Below, one piece after another: positions 32,645 through 40,753 of a DNA stretch of 64,000 bases (position 1 is its first letter; every line of letters begins with the position of its first letter). A program made the translations under genes and the position numbers. This DNA comes from Solirubrobacter taibaiensis (GTDB lineage Bacteria > Actinomycetota > Thermoleophilia > Solirubrobacterales > Solirubrobacteraceae), in NCBI GenBank assembly GCA_027587225.1, contig JAPDDQ010000022.1:50280-114279 (forward strand). The letters are read 5' to 3'. Below the pieces are notes generated by a model. It was not told the DNA's origin, ran no database searches, and was given only the letters and a program-made list of their open reading frames with translations.

Positions 32645-34164
32645 AACGCCTCCTGTCCGCCCTTGTCGTCGGTCTCGCGATCGGCGTCAGCGCCTGCGGG
32701 TCCTCGCCGAGTGAGTCCGGCGGCGCCGCCAGCGCGAGCGGTGGCCCGACGCGCGACACGCTCGTGATCGGCATCTCGCGCAAGCTCACCTCGCTCGACC
32801 CGGGCAACAGCGGCTCGCTGGACGGCGACGCCACGATCCAGCGCGCGATCTACTCGGGCCTGACGAACTACAACCCGAAGCTCGAGCTCGAAGGCGACCT
32901 GGCCGAGACGTGGACCCAGGACTCCGACACCAAGTGGACGTTCAAGCTCCGCAGCGGCGTCGTGTTCTCCGACGGGTCGCCGCTGACCGCCAAGGACGTG
33001 AAGTTCTCCTTCGACCGGCTGCTCGAGCCCGACACCGAGCTCAAGTCGGCCGGCACCGTCAGCGGGTTCGTGGACTCGGTGCAGGCGCCCGACGACAGCA
33101 CCGTGGTGATCAACACCAAGGGCCCGTTCATCGACCTGCCCGACCGCCTCGCCGCGTTCTTCATCGTCAGCGAGAAGGACCCCGAGCTCGGTTCCGGCCC
33201 CTACGTGCTCAAGAGCGTTGACCTCGAGAACGGCGCCCAGCTCGCGCGCAACGAGTCCTACTACGGGACCAAGCCGCATTGGAAGAGCGTCGAATACAAG
33301 GTGCTGGAGACCGAGACCGCGCGGGTCCAGGCCGCCCAGGCCGGCACGATCGACGTGGCCATCCAGTACGAGCCGGTCTCGCTGAAGCTGTTCGAGAACA
33401 GCCAGGAGTACGACACCGGCGGTCAGTGGTCGAGCTGGAACAACACGCTGCGCATCAACGAGCACATCAAGCCGCTCGACGACATCCGCGTGCGCCAGGC
33501 GATCAACTACGCGATCGACAAGCAGGGGCTGATCAAGGACGTGCTCGGCGTGGACGTCGAGCCGCTCGCCGGCCAGGCGATCTCCGCGCCCTACGACAAG
33601 GTCAACCCGGGCCTCGAGGCCTACCCGTATGACCCGGCGAAGGCCAAGGCGCTGCTGGCCGAAGCCGGCCACGCCAAGGGGCTGGAGATCGAGCTCGCGC
33701 TGAGCACCGGCACCTACGTCGGGCAGGACCCGGTCGCGCAGGTGATCGCCAAGCAGCTCGAAGCGGTGGGCATCAAGCTCAAGGTCACCCAGCAGTCGTT
33801 CCCGAACTGGGTCGAGCGCACCTACTCCGACGAGAAGGCCGCCGGCCTCTACTACATCGGCTACACGTCGGGCTACAAGGCGCCCGCCGAGCGGCTGCGG
33901 ATCTACGCGTCGACGAACCTGCAGACGCGCACCGACCCGGAGGACAAGACCTACGACGACCTGGTCGGCAAGCTCACGGTGGCCAAGACGCCCGCGGAGC
34001 AGCAGGAGCTCGTCAACCAGGCCACCGCGCACTTCCGCGAGCAGGCCCACGTCGTCTTCCTGTGGCAGCAGCCGCTGACGTGGGTGATCAAGAAGGACCT
34101 CGACTGGACGCCGCGGCCCGAGCACTGGCTCGTGCCGCAGGAGTTCTCGCCCAAGGGGAGCTGA
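32641..34164 (+). CDS. ABC substrate-binding lipoprotein, family 5 (peptide/nickel type)
   Basis: A 507-residue solute-binding lipoprotein. The signal peptide ends in GVSAC with lipidated Cys19. Typical SBP_bac_5 elements follow: TRDTLVIGISRKLTSLDPG, the LAETWTQDSDTKWTFKLRSGVVFSDGSPLTAKDV pattern, LDDIRVRQAINYAIDKQ, and EAKALLAEAGH-like repeats of the C-terminal lobe. The GTG at 32641 overlaps the ATPase stop; no other start places a signal peptide at the N-terminus. It captures the substrate outside the membrane. The family binds peptides, nickel chelates, glycosides or opines; the ligand cannot be read from the sequence. Confidence 0.94.
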   Translation: MKRLLSALVVGLAIGVSACGSSPSESGGAASASGGPTRDTLVIGISRKLTSLDPGNSGSLDGDATIQRAIYSGLTNYNPKLELEGDLAETWTQDSDTKWTFKLRSGVVFSDGSPLTAKDVKFSFDRLLEPDTELKSAGTVSGFVDSVQAPDDSTVVINTKGPFIDLPDRLAAFFIVSEKDPELGSGPYVLKSVDLENGAQLARNESYYGTKPHWKSVEYKVLETETARVQAAQAGTIDVAIQYEPVSLKLFENSQEYDTGGQWSSWNNTLRINEHIKPLDDIRVRQAINYAIDKQGLIKDVLGVDVEPLAGQAISAPYDKVNPGLEAYPYDPAKAKALLAEAGHAKGLEIELALSTGTYVGQDPVAQVIAKQLEAVGIKLKVTQQSFPNWVERTYSDEKAAGLYYIGYTSGYKAPAERLRIYASTNLQTRTDPEDKTYDDLVGKLTVAKTPAEQQELVNQATAHFREQAHVVFLWQQPLTWVIKKDLDWTPRPEHWLVPQEFSPKGS

Positions 34165-34166
34165 AG

Positions 34167-35495
34167 ATGGCTTTGAAGCGCGACGACCAGCTCATCCTCT
34201 CGATCCTGATCGGCGGGGTGGGCAACCACATCGGCGCCTGGCGGCGGCCGAACAGCCGGGTGGAGGAGAAGTACAGCCTCAGCCTGTTTCAGGACCTGAT
34301 CGGATGGGCGGAGGCGGCGAAGCTGCACGCCGTCTTCCTCGCCGACACGCTGCGGCTCGAGCGCGACTCGCTGAGCACACAGCCGCTGGCGCACCTGGAG
34401 CCGGTGACGCTGCTCAGCGCGCTGGCCGCGGTGACCAAGCACATCGGGCTGATCGGGTCGATCTCCACGACGTTCTCCGAGCCGTTCAACGTCGCCCGCC
34501 AATTGGCTTCGCTCGACCACATCAGCGGCGGTCGCGCGGGCTGGAACCTCGTGACCTCGGCGTGGGGCGAAGAGAACTTCGGCCGTGAGCTGCCGCCGCA
34601 CGAGGAGCGCTACGAGCGCGGCGCGGAGTTCGCCGAGGTACTGCTGAAGCTGCTGCGCTCCTGGGACGAGGACGCACTGGAGCTGGACCGCTCGACCGGC
34701 GTGTACGCGCATCCCGACCGGGTGCACCCGATCGACCACGTCGGTCGGCACTTCGACGTGCGCGGGCCGCTGAACATCGCTCGGCCGCCGCAGGGGCACC
34801 CGGTGATCGCGCAGGCCGGCTCCTCCGGGACCGGGCAGGACGTGGCGGCGCGGTTCGCGGATGTCGTGTTCACCACCGGTCGGACGACCGAGGAGGACTC
34901 GCGAGCGTTCTACGCGTCGCTGAAGGCCCGGGTGGCCGCCCATGGGCGCGATCCCGACAGCGTGAAGATCCTGCCGGGCGTGTCGCCGATCATCGGCGAG
35001 ACGGAGACCGAGGCGCTGGCGATCGAGCGTGAGCTCAATGGGTTCATCGACCTCGTGGCCGGGCGCGCGCGGCTGTCGCGGCAACTCGCGGGGACGGCGT
35101 TGGATGACCTGGAGCTGGACGAGCGCGTGCCGCTGGAGCGGCTGCCCGACGTCGAGGCGGTCGAGGGGCGGAGGTCGCGGTACGGCGTGTACCGCGCGCT
35201 GATCGAAGAGGGCTGGACGCTGCGGCGGCTGATCGAGTGGGAGGTGTCGAGCGCCGGGCACTTCGTGCCGGTGGGCGCGCCGGAGCAGATCGCCGATCTG
35301 CTGCTCGAGCGCTTCGAGGGCGGCAGCGCGGACGGCTTCATCCTGCTGCCGTCCTACGTGCCCGAGGGCTTCCAGCTCCTGACGGACGCGGTCGTGCCGA
35401 TCCTGCAAGACCGCGGCGCGTTCCAGCGCGAGTACGCGGGGGAGACGCTGCGGCAGAACCTCGGCCTGGCGCCGGTGCCGGAGCTGGCGCGATGA
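34167..35495 (+). CDS. NtaA/SnaA/DszA-family flavin-dependent monooxygenase
   Basis: A 442-residue LLM monooxygenase of the subgroup containing nitrilotriacetate monooxygenase A and dibenzothiophene-sulfone monooxygenase DszA. Hallmarks are GNHIGAWRRPNS near residue 20, AKLHAVFLADTL, HLEPVTLLSALAAVT, STTFSEPFNVARQLASLDHISGGRAGWNLVTSAW, and NIARPPQGHPVIAQAGSSGTGQ. It uses FMNH2 from a separate reductase to cleave C-N or C-S bonds. It starts 2 bases after the lipoprotein stop with GGGGAG upstream. Having it beside two SsuD-like enzymes suggests sequential oxidations of one imported compound or a broad substrate range. Confidence 0.93.
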   Translation: MALKRDDQLILSILIGGVGNHIGAWRRPNSRVEEKYSLSLFQDLIGWAEAAKLHAVFLADTLRLERDSLSTQPLAHLEPVTLLSALAAVTKHIGLIGSISTTFSEPFNVARQLASLDHISGGRAGWNLVTSAWGEENFGRELPPHEERYERGAEFAEVLLKLLRSWDEDALELDRSTGVYAHPDRVHPIDHVGRHFDVRGPLNIARPPQGHPVIAQAGSSGTGQDVAARFADVVFTTGRTTEEDSRAFYASLKARVAAHGRDPDSVKILPGVSPIIGETETEALAIERELNGFIDLVAGRARLSRQLAGTALDDLELDERVPLERLPDVEAVEGRRSRYGVYRALIEEGWTLRRLIEWEVSSAGHFVPVGAPEQIADLLLERFEGGSADGFILLPSYVPEGFQLLTDAVVPILQDRGAFQREYAGETLRQNLGLAPVPELAR

Positions 35496-36106
35496 GTGTG
35501 CGCGAGGAGTTGGCGGCGGCGCTGCGGACGTTCGGGCGCCTGGGGTACGAGTTCGGCTTCAACGGCCACGTGTCGGCGCGCGCCGGCGAAGGGCGGTACT
35601 GGGTCAACCCGTTCGGAGTGTCGATCAGCGCGGTGTCCGCGGAGGACATCGTCCTGGTCGACTCCGGCGGGGAGGTCGTCGAGGGGCGGCACCCGATCAA
35701 CGGGTTCGCCGGGAACCGCGCACTGCACCAGGCCGTCCCGGAGGCGTTCGCCATCACGCACCTGCACACGCCGCGCGGGTTCATCTGGTCCAGCCTGAAC
35801 CGCCCGCTGGAGCCGGTGAACACCGACAGCGCGCTGGTGGTCGGGCTCCAAGGGCTCGGCGGGACGACGGTCGAGCTGGCGCGGCAGGGCGCGCGGGTGA
35901 TCCAACAGCCGGGGCACGGGTTCGTGACCTGGGGCGAGAGCGTGGGGGAGGCGGCCTTCTACCTGCAGGCCGCCGAACGCGCGGCCGACGCCAACCTCGC
36001 CTTGCTGGGCGTCTCCGGCGTGCAGCCCGTGCCGCCGGACAAGGTGGCGAAGTGGACGTTGACCCCCGAGCTCGCCCGCACCCACTTCGCGGCGCAAGTG
36101 GCATGA
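35492..36106 (+). CDS. Class II aldolase/adducin-family protein
   Basis: A 204-residue protein of the class II aldolase/adducin family. GHVSAR near residue 25 (normally GNxSxR) is followed by the metal-binding HLH pair at His90/His92 in ITHLHTPRG and a later histidine in QPGHGFVTWG (H142). The catalytic glutamate of fuculose-phosphate aldolase (PSSE motif) is not present; the region reads PINGFAGNRALH, as in the adducin-like branch. Aldolase activity is therefore uncertain, and decarboxylase, dehydratase or epimerase reactions also occur in the family. It overlaps both neighbours by 4 bases. A longer frame from 35237 is discounted. Confidence 0.85.
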   Translation: MSVREELAAALRTFGRLGYEFGFNGHVSARAGEGRYWVNPFGVSISAVSAEDIVLVDSGGEVVEGRHPINGFAGNRALHQAVPEAFAITHLHTPRGFIWSSLNRPLEPVNTDSALVVGLQGLGGTTVELARQGARVIQQPGHGFVTWGESVGEAAFYLQAAERAADANLALLGVSGVQPVPPDKVAKWTLTPELARTHFAAQVA

Positions 36107-36915
36107 GCAGATATGTGATCGTGGGGGCCGGCGGGGTCGGCGCCGCGCTCTACGCAGGGCTGAGCGACGCCGGCTTCGAGTCGGTGCTGGTCTCGAGGCG
36201 GGGCGCGCCGAAGTTCACGCACCTCGGCCGGACGCGCGTGCTCGACGTCGTCGACGACGTGGAACTGCGCGACGACGACATCGTCGTGCTCGCGGTCAAG
36301 ACGCAGGACGTCAACGCCGCCGCCGCGCGCTGGCGCGGGCCGGAGACGGTCGTGACGGTGCAGAACGGGCTCGAGGCCGAGCGAGTGGCGGCGCGGTACT
36401 TCCCGCGCGTGGTCGGCGCGGTGACTTTGACGGCCGCCACGCACGTGGTGCCGGGCGAGATCACGGTGCACAACGCGCCGAAGTACGGGCAGCTGATCCT
36501 GGACTCCGAGCCGATCGCCCGCGACCTGCGCGCCGCGAACTGGCTCACCCAGGCCGTCGACGACATCGGTCGCTGGAAGGCCTGGAAGCTCACGCGCGCG
36601 GTCGAGTTCGTCACCGACGTGCTGGACGCCGACGGCACGGCGCTCCGGAAGGAGGCCGAGACCGTGCTGCGCGCGTCCGGCTACGACTTCGCCGATCCGG
36701 CGAGTGAAGTGGAGTACGACCCGTCCGAGGCCGCCGTCGATCTCAGCTACGGGCCGCGGTCCACGCAGCAGAGCGTGCTGCGCGGCGTGCCCACCGAGGT
36801 CGACTACCTCAACGGCGAGATCGTCCTGCTGGCGCGGCTCCACGGGCTCGAAGCGCCGCTCAACGCCGCGGTGCAGCGTGGCGTCCACACCGACGAGCGG
36901 CTGGTGCCGGCATGA
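36103..36915 (+). CDS. Ketopantoate reductase-family (PanE/ApbA) oxidoreductase
   Basis: A 270-residue NAD(P)-dependent reductase. The Rossmann motif VIVGAGGVGAALYAGLSDAG is at residues 4-23, followed by VLAVKTQD with the conserved lysine and VTVQNGLEAE. The C-terminal helical domain has LRGVPTEVDYLNGEIVLLARLHG, where TEVDYLNG is the family signature. It is slightly shorter than PanE (about 300). True pantoate genes do not sit in such operons, so a role in reducing a 2-oxo acid from the imported compound is more likely. It overlaps the class II aldolase homologue and the second SsuD-like gene by 4 bases each. Confidence 0.9.
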   Translation: MSRYVIVGAGGVGAALYAGLSDAGFESVLVSRRGAPKFTHLGRTRVLDVVDDVELRDDDIVVLAVKTQDVNAAAARWRGPETVVTVQNGLEAERVAARYFPRVVGAVTLTAATHVVPGEITVHNAPKYGQLILDSEPIARDLRAANWLTQAVDDIGRWKAWKLTRAVEFVTDVLDADGTALRKEAETVLRASGYDFADPASEVEYDPSEAAVDLSYGPRSTQQSVLRGVPTEVDYLNGEIVLLARLHGLEAPLNAAVQRGVHTDERLVPA

Positions 36916-38033
36916 GCCTCGCCACGCACGTCGAGTTCATCTCCCAGATCCACCCGAACCCGTCCACCGAGCTGGTCCCGGTCCCGACGCGCGGCATCGA
37001 CCTCGACTATCTGCGGCGCTACGTCCACGCGCTCGAGGACGCGGGCTTCGACTACACGCTGATCCCGTACGGCTCCTCCGGCCCGGACTCGTTCGTGTTG
37101 GGCTCCGCCGTCGGGCAGCTGTCGCAGACGCTGCGCCCGATCATCGCGCTGCGGCCGAACACGACGTTCCCGCTCGTGGCGGCGCAGCAGCTCGCGACGC
37201 TCGACCAACTCACCGAAGGCCGCGCCGTCGTGCACCTCATCTCGGGCGCGAGCAACGCCGAGCAAGCCCGCCAGGGCGACTACCTGCCCAAGGACCGGCG
37301 CTACGCCCGGACGGAGGAGTTCCTGCGCCTGCTCCGCCGAGCCTGGACCGAGCGCGAACCCTTCAGCCACGAGGGCGACTTCTACAAGTTCGACGACTTC
37401 GGTCCCGGCCTGCCGACCTACACCGGCGAGCCGATCCCGATCTCGATCGGCGGCCAGTCCGACGCCGCCTTCGCCGTGGGCGGGGAGCTGGCCGACGTGT
37501 TCAGCTTCTGGGGCGAGCCGCTGGACGAGATCCGCGCCCAGATCGAGCGCGTACACGGCATCGCCGACGCCGCGGGACGGGCCCACGGGCCGCGCATCTG
37601 GGTCACGTTCCGGCCGATCATCGCCGCCACTGAGACCCTCGCCTGGGAGAAGGCCCGCCGCTACGTCGACCAGATCCGCACGACCCCGCGCGACGGCGCC
37701 CCCGAGAACGTCGGCGCCCAGCGCGCCCTCGACTTCGCCGCCCGCCAAGAGGTCTACGACCGCGCCCTCTGGACCCAGACGGCCGCGGCGACCGGCGCGC
37801 TCGGTGCCTCCACCGCCCTTGTTGGCACGCCGGAGACCGTCGCCGCCGCCATCCTCGACTACATCGACCTCGGCGCCTCCCTCGTCTCGATCCGCGGCTA
37901 CGACAACCTCAACGACACGATCGACTACGGCCGCACCGTCATCCCGCTGGTCCGCCAAGAACTCGCCCACCGCGCGGCCACAGGCCAACGAGGGACGTTG
38001 CAGGACGAACATCTGGGGGCGCTCGCCGCATGA
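36912..38033 (+). CDS. SsuD-like flavin-dependent monooxygenase 2 (LLM class)
   Basis: A 373-residue paralogue of the monooxygenase at 28121. It matches almost throughout (VEFIS, HPNPSTELVPVPTRGIDLDY, ALRPNTTFPLVAAQ, STALVGTPETVAAAILDY) but lacks the first ~15 residues and a ~16-residue insertion (FQAGTFHKRYLNKGE) found near residue 270 of paralogue 1. That difference lies in the region that shapes the active-site lid in SsuD, so the two may differ in substrate. Predicted reaction: FMNH2-dependent oxygenolytic desulfonation. It is coupled by ATGA overlaps on both sides. Confidence 0.9.
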   Translation: MSLATHVEFISQIHPNPSTELVPVPTRGIDLDYLRRYVHALEDAGFDYTLIPYGSSGPDSFVLGSAVGQLSQTLRPIIALRPNTTFPLVAAQQLATLDQLTEGRAVVHLISGASNAEQARQGDYLPKDRRYARTEEFLRLLRRAWTEREPFSHEGDFYKFDDFGPGLPTYTGEPIPISIGGQSDAAFAVGGELADVFSFWGEPLDEIRAQIERVHGIADAAGRAHGPRIWVTFRPIIAATETLAWEKARRYVDQIRTTPRDGAPENVGAQRALDFAARQEVYDRALWTQTAAATGALGASTALVGTPETVAAAILDYIDLGASLVSIRGYDNLNDTIDYGRTVIPLVRQELAHRAATGQRGTLQDEHLGALAA

Positions 38034-39172
38034 CCACCGCCACGGGACTCAATTTGAGTGAGGAGGCTCTGGCTACGGTCACCGCCGAGGTCGCCGCCGG
38101 GGCGGCCGAGGCCGATCGCACCGGCGCGCTGCCACTCGCCGGGCTCGCCGCCGCGCATCGCGCCGGGCTGCTCACCGCGACGGTCGCGGCGCGCTACGGC
38201 GGACCGGAACTCGGGCACGTCGACACCGCGCGCATCCTCATCGCGCTCGGCGAGGGCGACGCGTCGGTGGGGCTGCTCGCCGCGAACTCGCTGCACGTGC
38301 ACCGGGCGCAGGCCGACCGCGACCACTGGCCGGCCGACTACTACGCGGACCTGCTCTCGCGTGAGGGTCCGGCGCTGGTCAACGCGATCCGGGCCGAACC
38401 GGAGCTCGGAGCGCCGGCACGCGGCGGTCTCCCGAAGACGATCGCGCGGCGCACCGCCGGCGGCTGGTCGCTCTCCGGCCGCAAGGCGTACGCGACCGGC
38501 GGCGCCGCGCTGGCGTACCACGTCGTGTGGGCGGTCACCGACTACGACCGCGTCGGGCACGTGATCGTCCCCGCCGACCGGCCCGGGATCACGTGGATCG
38601 AGACCTGGGATCACCTCGGGCTGCGCGCCTCGAACACGCACGACGTCGTCTACGAGGACGTCCACGTCCACGAGGACGCGTTCGTCGAGATCCCCCGCGT
38701 GGACGGCGTCTACCACGATCCCGCGGCGGCGACCGGCCTCGCGGGGCTCGGCCACCCGGCGCTCTACATCGGCGTCGCCCGCGCGACCCGCACCGCGTTC
38801 GTGCGTTTCGCCCGCGAGCGCGTGCCCAGCGGGCTCGGCCGCCCGATCGCCACCACCGAGCGCATCCAGGCCATCGCCGGCGAGATCGACGCCCAGATCG
38901 CCCAGGCCGAGACGCTGCTCTTCGGCGCGCTGCTGCGCGCCGAACACGGCGACGACATCCTGCCCCAGCTCTCGCTGATCAAGGTGCAGATCGCCCGCTC
39001 GGTGCTCGCGGCCGTCAACGCGGCGGTGGCGGCGCTCGGCAACCCGGCGCTCACCCGCCACGGACCGTTCGAACGGCTGCTCCGCGACGCCCTGTGCATC
39101 CGCGTGCATCCGCCTCAGGAGGACACCGCACTCGTCGCCGCGGGACGACGTGTGCTGGAAGGAGCCCGATGA
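38030..39172 (+). CDS. Acyl-CoA-dehydrogenase-fold flavin monooxygenase (DszC/SfnB-like)
   Basis: A 380-residue protein of the acyl-CoA dehydrogenase superfamily, of the branch used as FMNH2-dependent monooxygenases (DszC, SfnB and similar). It shows AAAHRAGLLTATVAARYGG, LGEGDASVGLLAANSLHVH, GGWSLSGRKAYATGGAALAYHVV, and TWDHLGLRASNTHDVVYEDVHV. The catalytic Glu of true acyl-CoA dehydrogenases is not seen at either usual site, which fits monooxygenase use. In sulfur operons such enzymes act on dimethyl sulfone or thiophenes, or help desulfonation. It overlaps the second SsuD-like gene and the DsbA-like gene by 4 bases each. Confidence 0.85.
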   Translation: MTTATGLNLSEEALATVTAEVAAGAAEADRTGALPLAGLAAAHRAGLLTATVAARYGGPELGHVDTARILIALGEGDASVGLLAANSLHVHRAQADRDHWPADYYADLLSREGPALVNAIRAEPELGAPARGGLPKTIARRTAGGWSLSGRKAYATGGAALAYHVVWAVTDYDRVGHVIVPADRPGITWIETWDHLGLRASNTHDVVYEDVHVHEDAFVEIPRVDGVYHDPAAATGLAGLGHPALYIGVARATRTAFVRFARERVPSGLGRPIATTERIQAIAGEIDAQIAQAETLLFGALLRAEHGDDILPQLSLIKVQIARSVLAAVNAAVAALGNPALTRHGPFERLLRDALCIRVHPPQEDTALVAAGRRVLEGAR

Positions 39173-39642
39173 CCGAGTTTCAGGCCTACGAGTTCACCGA
39201 CGTCGAGGACCGGACCGCGGAGTCGGTCCTGCGCCGCGTCCGCGAGCACTACGCCGGCCACGTCTACTGGCGCCGTGTCTACGCCAACCTAAAGGGGCCA
39301 GGCCCCTTTAACTTGGCGGCGGTCGCGCGGGCGGCTGAGCACCAGGGGCAACAACGGGCTGAGGCGGTGTTGACGCGGCTGCGCGAGGCGCCTGGCGAGG
39401 ACGTGGTGGAGACGCTCGCCGACGTGCCGGGGCTCGACGTCTGGCGGCTCTTGCGAGACGTCGATTCGGAGGCCGTGCGCTGGTCGGTGGAGGCCGACGC
39501 GCGACTCGCCCAGCGCCACGGGACGCTCCCGACCGTGCTGTTCCGCGGCCCGGGCGGCGACCGCGTGGTCAGCGGCGTGGCCCCGTTCGAGGAGTACGTC
39601 GCCGCCATCGACGCGGTCGCGCCGCTGCTGGAGGCCGCGTAG
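39169..39642 (+). CDS. Cysteine-free DsbA/thioredoxin-fold-like protein
   Basis: A 157-residue protein. The helical middle (LAAVARAAEHQGQQRAEAVLTRLREAPGED) and the C-terminal GTLPTVLFRGPGGDRVVSGVAPFEEYVAAIDAV resemble the insertion helices and cis-Pro strand of DsbA/FrnE proteins. There is no cysteine in the protein, so it cannot be an oxidoreductase of the usual kind. The family assignment is tentative. Codons 41-47 coincide with a perfect 21-base palindrome (39290-39310) that looks inserted. The start overlaps the previous gene by 4 bases; the flavin reductase follows with no gap. Confidence 0.6.
   Translation: MTEFQAYEFTDVEDRTAESVLRRVREHYAGHVYWRRVYANLKGPGPFNLAAVARAAEHQGQQRAEAVLTRLREAPGEDVVETLADVPGLDVWRLLRDVDSEAVRWSVEADARLAQRHGTLPTVLFRGPGGDRVVSGVAPFEEYVAAIDAVAPLLEAA
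39290..39310. repeat. Perfect palindrome inside a coding sequence
   Basis: Ten-base arms (TAAAGGGGCC and its exact complement) around a single A. The arms are A/T-ended, unlike the GC-rich codons around them. The palindrome is read through in frame as part of NLKGPGPFNL. It resembles short dispersed palindromes found in many bacteria. No second copy was seen in this window. Confidence 0.8.
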
Positions 39643-40134
39643 ATGGCCGCCCAGCTCACGCCGATCGGCGCCGACGCGTTGCGCGCCACGATGGGCCACT
39701 TCGCCACCGGCGTCACGGTCGTCACCGCGTCGGGCCGCGACCTGCACGGGAGCACGGTCAACGCGATCACGTCCGTGTCGCTCGACCCGCCGCTGCTGCT
39801 CGTGTGCCTGAGCAGCGACTCCCGCACGCTCGCGGCGTTGCTCGAGTCCGGCCGGTTCGGGGTCAACGTCCTGCACGAGACCCAGCAGGCGATCGCGCGG
39901 CGGTTCGCCCGGCGCGGCGCGTCCTGGGACGGTGTCGGCCAGCAGGAGGGTCCGCTCACCGGCGCGCCGCTCATCGACGGCGCGCTGGCCACCCTCGAAT
40001 GCGCCGTCCACGACGTGGCCGACGGCGGCGACCACCAGATCGTCATCGGCCGGGTGCTCGCGGTCCGCCATCCGGACGAGCACGCCCCGCCGCTGCTCTT
40101 CTACCGCGGCACCTTCACGCGGGTGAGCGGATGA
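39643..40134 (+). CDS. Flavin reductase, HpaC/two-component monooxygenase type
   Basis: A 163-residue split-barrel flavin reductase-like protein. MGHFATGVTVVTA at about 17-29 is followed by GSTVNAITSVSLDPPLLLVCLSSDSRT, FGVNVLHETQQAIARRFA, and the H-Q-I-V-I-GRVLAV strand, all standard for the family. It reduces FMN or FAD with NAD(P)H and hands it to monooxygenases, here presumably the SsuD-, DszA- and DszC-like proteins of the same operon. It begins immediately after the stop of the DsbA-like gene and overlaps the next reductase by 4 bases. Confidence 0.92.
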   Translation: MAAQLTPIGADALRATMGHFATGVTVVTASGRDLHGSTVNAITSVSLDPPLLLVCLSSDSRTLAALLESGRFGVNVLHETQQAIARRFARRGASWDGVGQQEGPLTGAPLIDGALATLECAVHDVADGGDHQIVIGRVLAVRHPDEHAPPLLFYRGTFTRVSG

Positions 40135-40673
40135 CCTCGGTCGTCGCCATCGTCGGCTCGGCCACGCCGCCGGGGCGCCTACGCCGCGCCGTCGAGGAGG
40201 CGCTCGGCCGCGCGGACGCCGCCACCGAGTTGTTCGATCTCGCCGAGCATCCGTTGCCGTTCGCGGGTGCGGCGCCCGTCGAGTCCCCGGTGCTCGACGC
40301 CATCGCCACCGCCGACGCCGTCCTGCTCGCCACGCCGGTCTACCGCGGCACGTACACCGGCGTGCTCAAGAACCTGCTCGACCACCTGCCCGTCGAGGCG
40401 CTGGCCGCCAAGCCCGTCGCCATCGCGGCCATGGGCGCGACCGACCACCACCACCTCGGCCCGGACTGGCACCTGCGCGACACGCTGGCCTGGTTCGGCG
40501 CGCTCACGCTTCCGACGAGCGCATACCTGACCTCGCGCGACTTCGCCGACGGCGTCCCGACCGCGCGCGCCGCGTCCGACCTCGACGCGCTGCTCGCCAC
40601 GCTCACGGCCTTCGCCGAGCACCTACCGCCGACGCTCGGCCCGCAACCCCTGGCGGCCCGGGCGCGCGCCTAG
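40131..40673 (+). CDS. NADPH-dependent FMN reductase, SsuE-like
   Basis: A 180-residue flavodoxin-fold reductase. VVAIVGSATPPGRLRRAVEEAL is the FMN phosphate-binding start and LLATPVYRGTYTGVLKNLLDHLP is the flavin-binding loop of SsuE/MsuE proteins. AAMGATDHHHLGPDWHLRDTLAWFGA follows. It supplies FMNH2. The operon has a second, unrelated reductase directly upstream, so two flavin suppliers serve four oxygenases. It is the last gene of the operon. The ATG at 40131 is fixed by the 4-base overlap with the upstream stop. Confidence 0.92.
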   Translation: MTSVVAIVGSATPPGRLRRAVEEALGRADAATELFDLAEHPLPFAGAAPVESPVLDAIATADAVLLATPVYRGTYTGVLKNLLDHLPVEALAAKPVAIAAMGATDHHHLGPDWHLRDTLAWFGALTLPTSAYLTSRDFADGVPTARAASDLDALLATLTAFAEHLPPTLGPQPLAARARA

Positions 40674-40697
40674 ACCTGGACGGCGCGCGAGCGCGCG

Positions 40698-40720
40698 GCA
40701 TCACCCCATTCAGGGGATGC
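40698..40720 (+). terminator. Weak hairpin after the monooxygenase operon
   Basis: GCAT/ATGC and CCCC/GGGG arms pair around a 5-base loop with a 2-base bulge, 24 bases after the operon stop. It is preceded by a CGCGC/GCGCG stem. There is no T tract. It is the only structure in the 80-base gap before the ClC gene, so operon termination here is possible but unproven. Confidence 0.3.
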
Positions 40721-40753
40721 GCGCCGGGCCTGCCGGGCGCGAGGGTGAGCGCC

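Noticed and set aside
28121..40673. A sulfoquinovose monooxygenase (smo/sqo) cluster
   Set aside because: There is no glycosidase, no SQ-type reductase and no matching binding protein, and the aldolase/adducin and ketopantoate-reductase homologues do not fit that pathway.
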